Source: Actinomycetes bacterium (GTDB lineage Bacteria; Actinomycetota; Acidimicrobiia; Acidimicrobiales; RAAP-2). Taken from it: a DNA stretch of 43,563 bases. The notes beneath the pieces are model-generated. The model was given only the letters and a program-made list of their open reading frames with translations. It was not told where the DNA came from and searched no databases. Numbering within the stretch: position 1 is the stretch's first letter; every line of letters starts with the position of its first letter. A program made the translations under genes and the position numbers. Positions 9,803 through 16,695 of this stretch are shown piece by piece. Location: positions 1-43,563 of the forward strand of contig JAJYWG010000066.1 in NCBI GenBank assembly GCA_021791615.1, given 5' to 3'.

Positions 9803-10348
9803 TCAAGATCTGTCGTCGTCCAGCATACCCAGGCGAGCCACCGCACCTCCAGCGCGCTCGATGTGACCGGCTGTCACCAGGTCTGGGGCCAGCTCTGCCA
9901 GTGGAGCCAGGACGAAGCGCCGCTCCCACATCCGCGGGTGGGGAACGACGAGATCCGGGTCGTGGACCTCCAGCTCCCCGACCAAGAGGACGTCGGCATC
10001 CAGCGTCCGAGGTCCGAAGCGGACCGTACGTACGCGCCCAGCTCGTGCCTCGAGGTCTCGGCAGCGCTCGAGGAGCCGACGCGGATCATCGGTCGTGGCG
10101 AGCTCCACCACCGCGTTCAGGTAGAGATCCTGGTTCTCGGGACCGCCGACGGGTTCGGTCTCGTAGACGGCCGAGACAGCGACGACGTCACCCGAGGCCT
10201 CGAGGGTGTGCACTGCCTCGGAAAGATTGCGCCACCGGTCACCCAAGTTCGAGCCGAGCCCGATGTACGCCCGCCGCGACTGCGCGACCGGCGGGGGGTG
10301 CGCTGCGGCGTCGGTCAACTCGGCGTCGGTCAACTCGGCGTCGGTCAA
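9803..10348 (-). CDS. folK: 2-amino-4-hydroxy-6-hydroxymethyldihydropteridine diphosphokinase (HPPK)
   Basis: Transfers pyrophosphate from ATP to hydroxymethyl-dihydropterin in folate synthesis. IGLGSNLGDR opens the domain; RFGPRTLDADVLL carries the Mg-binding Asp pair; VPHPRMWERRFVLAPL is the substrate and ATP region. The start is uncertain. The first in-frame start after the folB stop is a TTG at 10348-10346 overlapping that stop as TTGA. Equivalent TTGs recur at 10333 and 10318 because the junction is a 15-bp tandem repeat. The resulting 20-30-residue tail (TDAEL repeats) is not part of the HPPK fold. Confidence 0.93.
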   Translation of the reverse strand: MTDAELTDAELTDAAAHPPPVAQSRRAYIGLGSNLGDRWRNLSEAVHTLEASGDVVAVSAVYETEPVGGPENQDLYLNAVVELATTDDPRRLLERCRDLEARAGRVRTVRFGPRTLDADVLLVGELEVHDPDLVVPHPRMWERRFVLAPLAELAPDLVTAGHIERAGGAVARLGMLDDDRS

Positions 10349-10355
10349 CTCGGCG
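10311..10355 (-). repeat. 15-bp tandem repeat at the folB/folK junction
   Basis: Three perfect 15-bp units (10311, 10326, 10341) span the folB stop and the folK start. Each carries a TTGA, so folK has three equivalent in-frame TTG starts. The first TTGA contains the folB stop. Confidence 0.9.
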
Positions 10356-10863
10356 CTCGGTCGGCCACCAGGTCCGCGCGGCGTCCATCCGCGTCTCGCC
10401 GGCGGCGGAAGCACCGCACACCCACCGAGGCAATATGGAAGGGCATCGGGGGACGGAGCTTGCGAACCACGACTTCGACCGCCTCCAGCCGGTGGTCCGA
10501 CTCGAGCAGGGAACTAGCGATCGCTGTCGCCACGCTCTCGAGAAGCTGAAACGAAGACGACTCGACGATGCCGGCCGCCCGCTGCACGAGGACCGAGTAG
10601 TCGACGGTGTCCTCGACCATGTCGACCGCGCTCTCGGCGGTGCGGTCAACCCACGCGTCGATGTCCAGGCTGAACGGCTGGGCCCGCGTGCGCTCTTCGG
10701 GAAGCACGCCATGCACGCCGATCACTCGCAGATCGCGGATCTCGATCCGCGGGAGGCGTCGCCAACGGCGCCGGCGCCACCTGGCTGCGCCCTCGGGAGA
10801 CGGTGTCCCGGCGACCACACCTGTCGGTGCCCCGGCGACCGCACCTGTCGGTGCCCCGCTCAC
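10345..10863 (-). CDS. folB: Dihydroneopterin aldolase
   Basis: Converts 7,8-dihydroneopterin to hydroxymethyl-dihydropterin and glycolaldehyde. The core has IEIRDLRVIGVHGVLPEE with the catalytic-region Glu, the DTVDYS motif, and VVVRKLRPPMPF with the catalytic Lys. The GTG at 10863-10861 overlaps the preceding gene's stop as GTGA, giving 172 residues. About 35 N-terminal residues precede the aldolase fold and include a GAPTG(A/V)VA repeat coded by 24-bp units, followed by an Arg-rich stretch. The C-terminal 20 residues are also non-conserved and run into the 15-bp repeat shared with folK. Confidence 0.94.
   Translation of the reverse strand: MSGAPTGAVAGAPTGVVAGTPSPEGAARWRRRRWRRLPRIEIRDLRVIGVHGVLPEERTRAQPFSLDIDAWVDRTAESAVDMVEDTVDYSVLVQRAAGIVESSSFQLLESVATAIASSLLESDHRLEAVEVVVRKLRPPMPFHIASVGVRCFRRRRDADGRRADLVADRAPS
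10802..10860 (-). repeat. In-frame 24-bp tandem repeat at the folB 5' end
   Basis: Two 24-bp units (10802-10825, 10826-10849; two mismatches) and a partial third encode the N-terminal tail of FolB, immediately after the GTGA junction with the phosphatase-like gene. Confidence 0.8.
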
Positions 10864-11390
10864 GACCCCGTCTCCGCCCGCCGGCTCCGTGGCGCGGGGA
10901 GGGAGCCTGCCACGACGACCAGCTCTCGCCCGACCGAGCCCATCTGGTGTCCGACGAGGGTCTCGACCAGCGCGACCGCCTGGGGACCCGAAGGGAGGCG
11001 CCTCGACCAGACCAAGAACCCGGCGACGACGCCCATCACCCGGTCCCCGAGCTCCTCTTGGTGCACGAGGACCCGATGACCGGCGGCCAGCGATCCCTCG
11101 AGCTCGTCGTAGAAGCCGCGCAGGACGGGGCGGGGATCTGCGCCGGGAGGAAATGGAAAGTGCGCATGGGCGAGGTCGCGCTCCTCGTACGCCGAGAGGT
11201 TGTGTGGCGAGGGCAGCAGCGAGATCACCCGGTCGAACCCCTGCACGCGCAGCCAGATGATCTCCTCCTGGCGCCGGATACGGCGATGGCTCGGTGCGTA
11301 CCCCCCCGGCCGCTCGCTCACCCCGAGGCGGTCCTTGATGATCCACTTGAAGTTCCGGGGTGGGATGCCCGTCGCCCACCGTCCGGTCAC
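10860..11390 (-). CDS. Dual-specificity-phosphatase-like protein lacking the catalytic Cys
   Basis: Protein of 176 residues with a dual-specificity phosphatase layout: an N-terminal WIIKDRLGVSERPGG strand region, a VQGFDRVISLLP segment, and a C-terminal P-loop-like motif VLVHQEELGDR. In active enzymes this loop reads HCX5R. Here His110 and Arg117 are kept at the right spacing but the nucleophile position is Gln111. It is therefore probably a pseudo-phosphatase or uses other chemistry. The GTG at 11390 overlaps the folP stop, and its stop overlaps the folB start, so it is tightly bound into folate synthesis. The pathway step between FolE and FolB needs phosphate removal from dihydroneopterin phosphates; a link is possible but unproven. 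Confidence 0.75.
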   Translation of the reverse strand: MTGRWATGIPPRNFKWIIKDRLGVSERPGGYAPSHRRIRRQEEIIWLRVQGFDRVISLLPSPHNLSAYEERDLAHAHFPFPPGADPRPVLRGFYDELEGSLAAGHRVLVHQEELGDRVMGVVAGFLVWSRRLPSGPQAVALVETLVGHQMGSVGRELVVVAGSLPAPRSRRAETGS

Positions 11391-12226
11391 GGCGTCACCG
11401 AGCCAGCCACCAAAGCAGCGGTCGCGCAGGTCGGCGCGACATCGTGCACCCGCACCATTTTGGCGCCGCTGCACATGGCCCACGCGGCCGTTGCGAGGGA
11501 CGCCTCCAGCCGATCTTCCACGGGGAGCGGGGCACCCGACGCAGCGCCATACCGCCCCAGGAAGCTCTTACGGCTGGTGCCGACGAGCACGCCATACCCG
11601 GCCTCGGCAGCCGTGGCGACCAGGTCCCCCAAGCGGCGCAGGAGCGTCAAATTGTGATCGGGCGTCTTGCCGAAGCCGATCCCCGGGTCCACCCATACCT
11701 CGGAAACGCCTGCCGCGGACGCCGCTGCCGCCAGCTCCATGACGTGCCGCTGGACCTCGGCTGCCACGTCGTCGTAGCGAGGGTCGTGCTGCATGTCGCG
11801 TGGCGTGCCGCGCATATGCATCGCCACCCATCCGGTGCCGAGCTCGGCGGCGACCGGCCAGAGCGTGCCCGACACGTCGTTGATCAAGGTCGCGCCGGCG
11901 CCGGCGGCAGCCCTGGCCACAGCGGGCTTCGTCGTGTCGATCGACACCGGTCCCCGGGCTGCCAGGGCCTCGACCACCGGGACCACCCGCCGGAGCTCCT
12001 CGTCCTCGGGCACCGGCTCAGCCCCTGGCCGGGTGGACTCCCCGCCGACGTCGACGACGTCGGCTCCCTGGTCGAAGAGCTGGTGGCCGTGCTCGATCGC
12101 GGCGTCCGTGCGAACGAAGCGCCCGCCGTCGAAGAACGAGTCCGGGGTCACGTTCAAGATGCCCATCACCTTGGGGCGCTCCGGGCGCTCCACACGCTCC
12201 GGGCGCTCTCCAGAGGGGCCGATCAT
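11387..12226 (-). CDS. folP: Dihydropteroate synthase
   Basis: Condenses hydroxymethyl-dihydropterin diphosphate with p-aminobenzoate; target of sulfonamides. Signatures in order: MGILNVTPDSF, DVGGESTRPGA, INDVSG, WVDPGIGFGK and GTSRKSFLG. The ATG at 12226 gives 279 residues; the first 20 include an ERPERVERPERP tail coded by an 18-bp repeat at 12177-12212. A weak ribosome site means the true start could be slightly downstream. 80 bp separate it from folE. The trpG/pabA-type gene at 32653 may serve p-aminobenzoate supply. Confidence 0.96.
   Translation of the reverse strand: MIGPSGERPERVERPERPKVMGILNVTPDSFFDGGRFVRTDAAIEHGHQLFDQGADVVDVGGESTRPGAEPVPEDEELRRVVPVVEALAARGPVSIDTTKPAVARAAAGAGATLINDVSGTLWPVAAELGTGWVAMHMRGTPRDMQHDPRYDDVAAEVQRHVMELAAAASAAGVSEVWVDPGIGFGKTPDHNLTLLRRLGDLVATAAEAGYGVLVGTSRKSFLGRYGAASGAPLPVEDRLEASLATAAWAMCSGAKMVRVHDVAPTCATAALVAGSVTP
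12177..12212 (-). repeat. In-frame 18-bp repeat at the folP 5' end
   Basis: Two 18-bp units (12177-12194 and 12195-12212) encode the ERPERV/ERPERP tail of dihydropteroate synthase. Confidence 0.75.
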
Positions 12227-12306
12227 GGCGGCCAGCGTACGCGACCATCGGCAGACCTGCTTGCGGGGACTGTAGCCCCCGGTGCGCAGACCCCCGCCCC
12301 TGGTCT

Positions 12307-12942
12307 TCAGGCCGTCGGCCCCCTGCGGCCGTGGACGAACTGCATGGCTTCGGCACGCGTGGCGGCGTCCGAACGGAACAGTCCCCGGACCGAGGAGGTG
12401 ACGGTGAGGGTCCCGGGCTTCTTCACACCCCTCATGGACATGCACAGGTGCTCGGCTTCCACCACCACGAGCACGCCTCGCGGCGCGAGCACGCGCTCCA
12501 CCGACTCGGCGATCTGGGTGGTCATCCGCTCTTGGACCTGGAGGCGGCGGGCGTACCCGTCGACCAGGCGGGCCAGCTTCGAGAGCCCGGTGATGCGGCC
12601 GTCGTCGCCGGGGATGTAGGCCACGTGTGCCCGGCCGATGAACGGGATCAGGTGGTGCTCGCACAAGGATGCGAACGGGATGTCGCGCACCATCACCATT
12701 TCGTCGTGATCCGCGGCAAAGGTCACCGTCAGGTGCCGAGCCGGATCGTCGGTCATGCCCGCGAAGAGCTCCTCGTACATCGCCGCCACCCGCGACGGCG
12801 TCTCGGTCAGCCCGTCGCGTGCGGGATCCTCGCCGATGGCCTCGAGGATCTCGGAGACGGCTCGGCGCACCCGCTCGACGTCCACCGCCGGCGGCCGATC
12901 CGTCGTGGCGCCGGAGTGGTCGAGAGGGCGCGGGTCGCTCAC
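12307..12942 (-). CDS. folE: GTP cyclohydrolase I
   Basis: Makes 7,8-dihydroneopterin triphosphate from GTP, the entry step of folate synthesis. Zinc-site and catalytic motifs are intact: [16 protein letters not shown], and [10 protein letters not shown] with the second zinc Cys. The protein has 211 residues. The GTG at 12942 begins [10 protein letters not shown]. It is preceded by two extra copies of a GTGA-containing 14-bp unit that separate it by 24 bases from the tilS-hpt stop. It is the first of the folate genes in the transcript. Confidence 0.97.
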   Translation of the reverse strand: MSDPRPLDHSGATTDRPPAVDVERVRRAVSEILEAIGEDPARDGLTETPSRVAAMYEELFAGMTDDPARHLTVTFAADHDEMVMVRDIPFASLCEHHLIPFIGRAHVAYIPGDDGRITGLSKLARLVDGYARRLQVQERMTTQIAESVERVLAPRGVLVVVEAEHLCMSMRGVKKPGTLTVTSSVRGLFRSDAATRAEAMQFVHGRRGPTA

Positions 12943-12970
12943 GATCCGTCCCTCACGATCCGTCCCTCAC
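12943..12970 (-). repeat. 14-bp tandem repeat at the tilS-hpt/folE junction
   Basis: Two identical 14-bp units (12943-12956 and 12957-12970), flanked by matching partial units, carry GTGA at 12970, 12956 and 12942. The first holds the tilS-hpt stop and the last the folE start. The intervening sequence reads as two coupled five-codon ORFs (MRDGS), each stop overlapping the next GTG. Confidence 0.9.
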
Positions 12971-14532
12971 GATCCATCGCCCAGGTACAGGTGAACCCCG
13001 GCGAGGTTGCGGTAGCGCTCCGACACGTCGAGCCCGTACCCGACGACGAAAGCCGACGGGATGGTGAACCCGACGTACCGGAGATCGAGATCGACCCGCT
13101 GCTCACCTTCTTTCACCAAGAGCGCGCACACGTCCACCGATGCCGGGCGGCGCGCGTGGAGGTACTTGCGCAGGTAGTTCAAGGTGAGCCCGCTGTCGAT
13201 GATGTCTTCGACCACCAGCACTCGCCTGCCCGTCAGCTCCGCGTCGAGGTCCTTCACGATCCGCACCACTCCCGAGGTCCGGGTCGCGCTCCCGTACGAC
13301 GAGACGGCCATGAAGTCCACGTCGACCGGCAGCTCGATGGCCCGTGAGAGGTCGCTCATGAACGTCATGGCTCCCTTGAGCACCCCGACCAACAGCGGCG
13401 GCTCCCCGGCGAAGTCGGCCGTGATCGCGGCACCGAGCTCGGCCACCCGATCGGCGATCTGCGATGCGCTGACGACCACCGGCCCGACCACAGGCGACGC
13501 CCACGCGGGGGCCTCTTCAGCGACCCCCTGTTCGGGTACCAGGTGCTCGGAGACCACCTGGGCCATCTCCTCGGTTGGCACGGCGCCGACCTTACCGGAA
13601 CCGGGAGCGCCCACCCCCAACCGCCCGGCTCGACGGCGGACGCGGCGACCACCGGTCACCTCGGTCGCCACCACGCGGCCACTCGCCACATCGAGCACCC
13701 GCTCCACGTCGGCCAACGTCGGCGGGTAGTGCTCCCCGGGGCCCGCGCTCCCCCCGATCTCCGCCGTCATCGCCTCCTCGCGCAACCACCGGCGCACCGC
13801 GCGCCGGGCAAGCGGACGTGCCGCAGCGGCAAGGGCGCGGGCATCGGTCGGGTCCGCGATCGCGTCGGCCGCCAGGCGATCGAGGTAGACCGCCTCCTCT
13901 CCCACCACATCGGAGAGGCGTGCCAGCAGGGGTACGGGGTCACGCCCCGCGATCTCGGCGCAGAGCGGGAGCAGCTCGTGGCGGACGCGGTTGCGCAAAT
14001 AGCGCGGATCGTCGTTGGACGGGTCCTCGATCCAGGAGAGACCGGCCTCGGTGCACACTCGCCGGGTGTCGGCCCGGCGCAGGCCGAGCAGCGGATGGGT
14101 CGGGCCCCGGCGCATGGCCGCCAGCCCGTCGAGCCCGGTGCCCCGCAGCAGGTTCGCCAGGACCGTCTCGGCCTGATCCTCCATCGTGTGACCGGTCGCC
14201 GTTCCAGGCGGCAGGACGCTGAAGCGCGCTGCGCGCGCCCGGGCCTCCACGTTCGGCCCGTCGGCCACCGTCACCCGTTCGCTGTGAAAGGTCGCGCCCA
14301 GCCGGGCCATCGCTTGGGCCACCACGTCGGCTTCGCCGGCCGAACCGGGACGTAGCCCGTGGTCGACGTGGACCGCATCGACCGAGCAGCCCGCCGCCGT
14401 CGCCAGGACCACCAGGGCCAGCGAATCGGCACCGCCCGACACCGCGCACGTGAGCCTGGTGCCTGCCGGCGGGAAGTCGCAGTGCCCGAGCATCGAGACC
14501 ACCACCGGCGGCAGTGCGGGCGCGGAGGTCAC
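12967..14532 (-). CDS. Bifunctional TilS/HprT: tRNA(Ile)-lysidine synthetase fused to hypoxanthine phosphoribosyltransferase
   Basis: One uninterrupted 521-residue frame joins two enzymes usually made from neighbouring genes. Residues 1 to about 320 are TilS, which modifies the CAU anticodon of tRNA-Ile2: PP-loop SGGADS at 32-37, HVDHGLR, HTMEDQAETVLANLLRG and RNRVRHELLP. Residues from about 323 are a purine phosphoribosyltransferase: LLVGVLKGAMTFM and the PRPP loop VVEDIIDSG at 440-448. An internal ATG at 13566 could start Hpt alone, but its GAGGAG touches the start codon. The GTG at 14532 overlaps the metalloprotease stop. Similar fusions are known, for example in Listeria. ftsH, usual after hpt in actinobacteria, is missing here. 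Confidence 0.93.
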   Translation of the reverse strand: MTSAPALPPVVVSMLGHCDFPPAGTRLTCAVSGGADSLALVVLATAAGCSVDAVHVDHGLRPGSAGEADVVAQAMARLGATFHSERVTVADGPNVEARARAARFSVLPPGTATGHTMEDQAETVLANLLRGTGLDGLAAMRRGPTHPLLGLRRADTRRVCTEAGLSWIEDPSNDDPRYLRNRVRHELLPLCAEIAGRDPVPLLARLSDVVGEEAVYLDRLAADAIADPTDARALAAAARPLARRAVRRWLREEAMTAEIGGSAGPGEHYPPTLADVERVLDVASGRVVATEVTGGRRVRRRAGRLGVGAPGSGKVGAVPTEEMAQVVSEHLVPEQGVAEEAPAWASPVVGPVVVSASQIADRVAELGAAITADFAGEPPLLVGVLKGAMTFMSDLSRAIELPVDVDFMAVSSYGSATRTSGVVRIVKDLDAELTGRRVLVVEDIIDSGLTLNYLRKYLHARRPASVDVCALLVKEGEQRVDLDLRYVGFTIPSAFVVGYGLDVSERYRNLAGVHLYLGDGS

Positions 14533-15668
14533 CCCAGCGACGGGAGGGCGTCCACCCGCGCGATCCACTCGGCGGGCGCGCGGATCTCGGCCAGGGTCGG
14601 CAGCCACTCGGGCCCGCGCCAGACGCGGTTGAACATGTCGGCACCGCCGGCCCGCTCCACCGTCTGGACGAAACGCTCACCCTCGGCGTACTGGCGCAGC
14701 TTGGCCTCGAGACCCAAGAGCTGCTGGAGGAGGCGGGCCGGCCCCCGGACCTGCTGGCGGCGCTCCCGCAGCACCCTGCTGAACCGGGCTGCACCGGGGA
14801 CCATGGAGGCACCGGCCCGATCCATCGTGACGTCACCGTGCCCTTCCAACAGGCTCATCAGCGCTTGGACCCGTTCGAACGCGTCCATCTGGTCGGGAGT
14901 GGCGACCAGCCCAAGCATCCCCACCCCCTCCATGGGGTTCCTCCCGGCCCGCAGCTCCTCTGCCACCCGTCGCAGGACCTCGGTCATGCGATGCGGATCG
15001 CTCACCATGGGCTCCAGGCCCCGGTCGACGAGGGAGAGGAAGTAGTCGCGGAGCCACGGCACGGCGGTGAACTGGCAGCGGTGCGTGACCTCGTGCAGGG
15101 CCAGCCAAAGTCGGAAGGGTCGCGGGGCGAAACCGAAGCGCGACTCCATCGCCACCACGTTCGGCCCGACGAAGTACACGAGATCCTGGTCGTCGGTCGG
15201 TTCGTCGGTGACGAGGAGGTCGTACTGGCCGAGGACCCTGGTCGACAGCCAGGCCAGGACCAGCCCGATCTGGGTCCCGTTCGCCGTGCGGCCGGCCCCG
15301 GCGATCGTGCGGGTCAGCGAGGGCGGGAGGCCGGCGAGGACCCGGCTGCCGTGCTCCTGGCGACGATCGTCGAGAGCCCGCAGCGTCGGCCCGAGAAGCC
15401 GCTGCATCGACGCCACGTTGGCCTGGACCCAACCAGCCCGATCAGTCACCCGGGCCCGGGCAGGGGTCGGGGCGTAGAGCCCGGTGCTCCGGGCGACGAG
15501 CTCTTCGGCCTGGGCCGTCATCTCGTCGAAGTCTCGCTGGACCGCCGCCGGGCGGTACCCCGCAGGCAGCCGGCTCCTCGAGGCGGCCCAGTCGGCCACG
15601 CGCTGAGCGGCAGCCCAGTCCACCGCGCCGCCGTGCTCGGGCGCAGTGGGGCGGGGCCGCGCGCTCAC
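14529..15668 (-). CDS. Zinc-dependent metalloprotease-like protein (DUF2342 / F420-associated family)
   Basis: Protein of 379 residues of a family conserved in actinobacteria and annotated as zinc-dependent metalloprotease or coenzyme F420 biosynthesis-associated protein. A zincin motif HEVTH lies in the LALHEVTHRCQF segment; FVGPNVV, LEGHGDVTMD and a Gly/Arg-rich central part follow the family pattern. There is no signal peptide. It usually sits before tilS and hpt, as here. The GTG at 15668 overlaps the rsrA stop, and its own stop overlaps the tilS-hpt start. Substrate unknown; the F420 link comes from family naming, not from this locus. Confidence 0.88.
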   Translation of the reverse strand: MSARPRPTAPEHGGAVDWAAAQRVADWAASRSRLPAGYRPAAVQRDFDEMTAQAEELVARSTGLYAPTPARARVTDRAGWVQANVASMQRLLGPTLRALDDRRQEHGSRVLAGLPPSLTRTIAGAGRTANGTQIGLVLAWLSTRVLGQYDLLVTDEPTDDQDLVYFVGPNVVAMESRFGFAPRPFRLWLALHEVTHRCQFTAVPWLRDYFLSLVDRGLEPMVSDPHRMTEVLRRVAEELRAGRNPMEGVGMLGLVATPDQMDAFERVQALMSLLEGHGDVTMDRAGASMVPGAARFSRVLRERRQQVRGPARLLQQLLGLEAKLRQYAEGERFVQTVERAGGADMFNRVWRGPEWLPTLAEIRAPAEWIARVDALPSLG

Positions 15669-15994
15669 GGTGCAGCCGGGTCGCGATCCCCTGCTGCCCC
15701 CGCCTGGCGGGCGGCCTCCAGGTGGAGGGCGTCGGCGATCCGGGCCTTCAGCGACTCGGGCACCCTGTCGCGGCAGCAGTTGGCGATCACCATCCTCAGC
15801 TCCTGCTCGAATTCGGCAGCCTCCCCGCACGAGCCGCACAGGTCCAGGTGGAGAGCGATCGCCTTGCGGCGCTCCTCGGTGAGCTCGCCGTCGAGATAGT
15901 CGTAGAGCTGGTGCACGGCGTCGGCGCAGTCGACGACCGGCGGAACTTGCGACGCCCCCCCGCCCTCATCCACCCCTCGAGCCCCCTTGCTCAC
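15665..15994 (-). CDS. rsrA: Zinc-containing redox-sensitive anti-sigma factor (RsrA-like)
   Basis: Binds and holds SigR inactive until oxidised. The protein has 109 residues. The ZAS signature is complete: Cys23, His49, Cys53 and Cys56 (LHLDLCGSC), with LYDYLDGEL before it. A CC pair in ANCCRDRVPE follows. The GTG at 15994 is supported by AGGAGG about seven bases upstream. It lies 13 bp after sigR, the standard arrangement for this regulatory pair. In actinobacteria the system responds to thiol-disulfide stress and mycothiol status. Confidence 0.93.
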   Translation of the reverse strand: MSKGARGVDEGGGASQVPPVVDCADAVHQLYDYLDGELTEERRKAIALHLDLCGSCGEAAEFEQELRMVIANCCRDRVPESLKARIADALHLEAARQAGAAGDRDPAAP

Positions 15995-16007
15995 CGCGAT
16001 CCTCCTG

Positions 16008-16589
16008 TCACTCGGCGGGACCCGGGCTCGTGACCACGAGCCCGCGCGCCTCACCGAATTCGTGCAACGCCTTCTGCAGTGCCCTTCTTCCCCGGTGGAT
16101 CCTGCTCATCACGGTGCCGATCGGCACGTCGGTGATCTCTGCGATCTCCTTGTACGAGAACCCCTCGACGTCCGCCAGGAGGACGGCGATGCGGAATGCA
16201 TCGGGGAGCGACTCGAGGGCCGCCTTGACGTCGTCGTCGGTGAAGCGCTCGAGGACGAGGTCCTCTGCGCTGCGGCCCGGGTCACCGCCAGGGACAGAGG
16301 CCAGCCGGCGGTAGAGGTAGAGGTCCTCGACGTCGTCGACGTCGGCGATCTCCGGGCGCCGTTTGCTCGCACGGTACGCGTTGATGTACGTGTTGGTCAG
16401 GATCCGGTAGAGCCAGGCCTTCAAATTGGTCCCCTCGGAAAATCCGCCGAACCCGCGGTAGGCCTTCAAGTAGGTCTCTTGGACCAGGTCCTCGGCGTCC
16501 GCCGGGTTCCGGGTCATGCGCAGCGCTGCACTGTAGAGCGCCGGCATGTACTCCATCGCCTGCTCGGTGAACCGGGCCTGGTCAGCCAT
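16008..16589 (-). CDS. sigR: ECF RNA polymerase sigma factor, SigR/SigH type
   Basis: Directs RNA polymerase to disulfide-stress genes when RsrA lets go. The protein has 193 residues. Region 2 reads [17 protein letters not shown]; region 4 reads [23 protein letters not shown]. The partner rsrA gene follows at once, which fixes the subgroup. The ATG at 16589 sits six bases after a minus-strand TAGGGT, so the transcript may be leaderless. A perfect 7-bp inverted repeat overlaps that hexamer. No clear SigR-type promoter (GGGAAT-GTT) was found upstream, so self-activation is not evident. As first gene it may link the downstream cofactor genes to redox stress. Confidence 0.95.
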   Translation of the reverse strand: MADQARFTEQAMEYMPALYSAALRMTRNPADAEDLVQETYLKAYRGFGGFSEGTNLKAWLYRILTNTYINAYRASKRRPEIADVDDVEDLYLYRRLASVPGGDPGRSAEDLVLERFTDDDVKAALESLPDAFRIAVLLADVEGFSYKEIAEITDVPIGTVMSRIHRGRRALQKALHEFGEARGLVVTSPGPAE

Positions 16590-16596
16590 GACCAGA

Positions 16597-16623
16597 CCCT
16601 AGCGCCCGGTGTCATCGCGCTAG
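16597..16623 (-). promoter_or_regulatory. sigR promoter -10 with overlapping inverted repeat
   Basis: The minus-strand hexamer TAGGGT (16602-16597) lies six bases before the sigR ATG. It overlaps a perfect inverted repeat CTAGCGC-N11-GCGCTAG at 16599-16623. The repeat lies between sigR and the divergent P450 and could be an operator for both. Confidence 0.4.
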
Positions 16624-16695
16624 CGTTGGGCCGCTTCCACCATCGTCACCGCACGGCACCGCCCGCCGGAGCCGCACCGGACCGCAGGAGAACCG

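Noticed and set aside
10345..11379. FolB as a 344-residue protein starting at 11379
   Set aside because: The extra N-terminal part is antisense-like, Arg/Pro-rich and overlaps the phosphatase-like gene in another frame; the GTG at 10863 fits the GTGA pattern.
12943..12970. Reading the regular short repeats as a CRISPR array
   Set aside because: Units are head-to-tail without spacers, two to four copies, and no cas genes are present.
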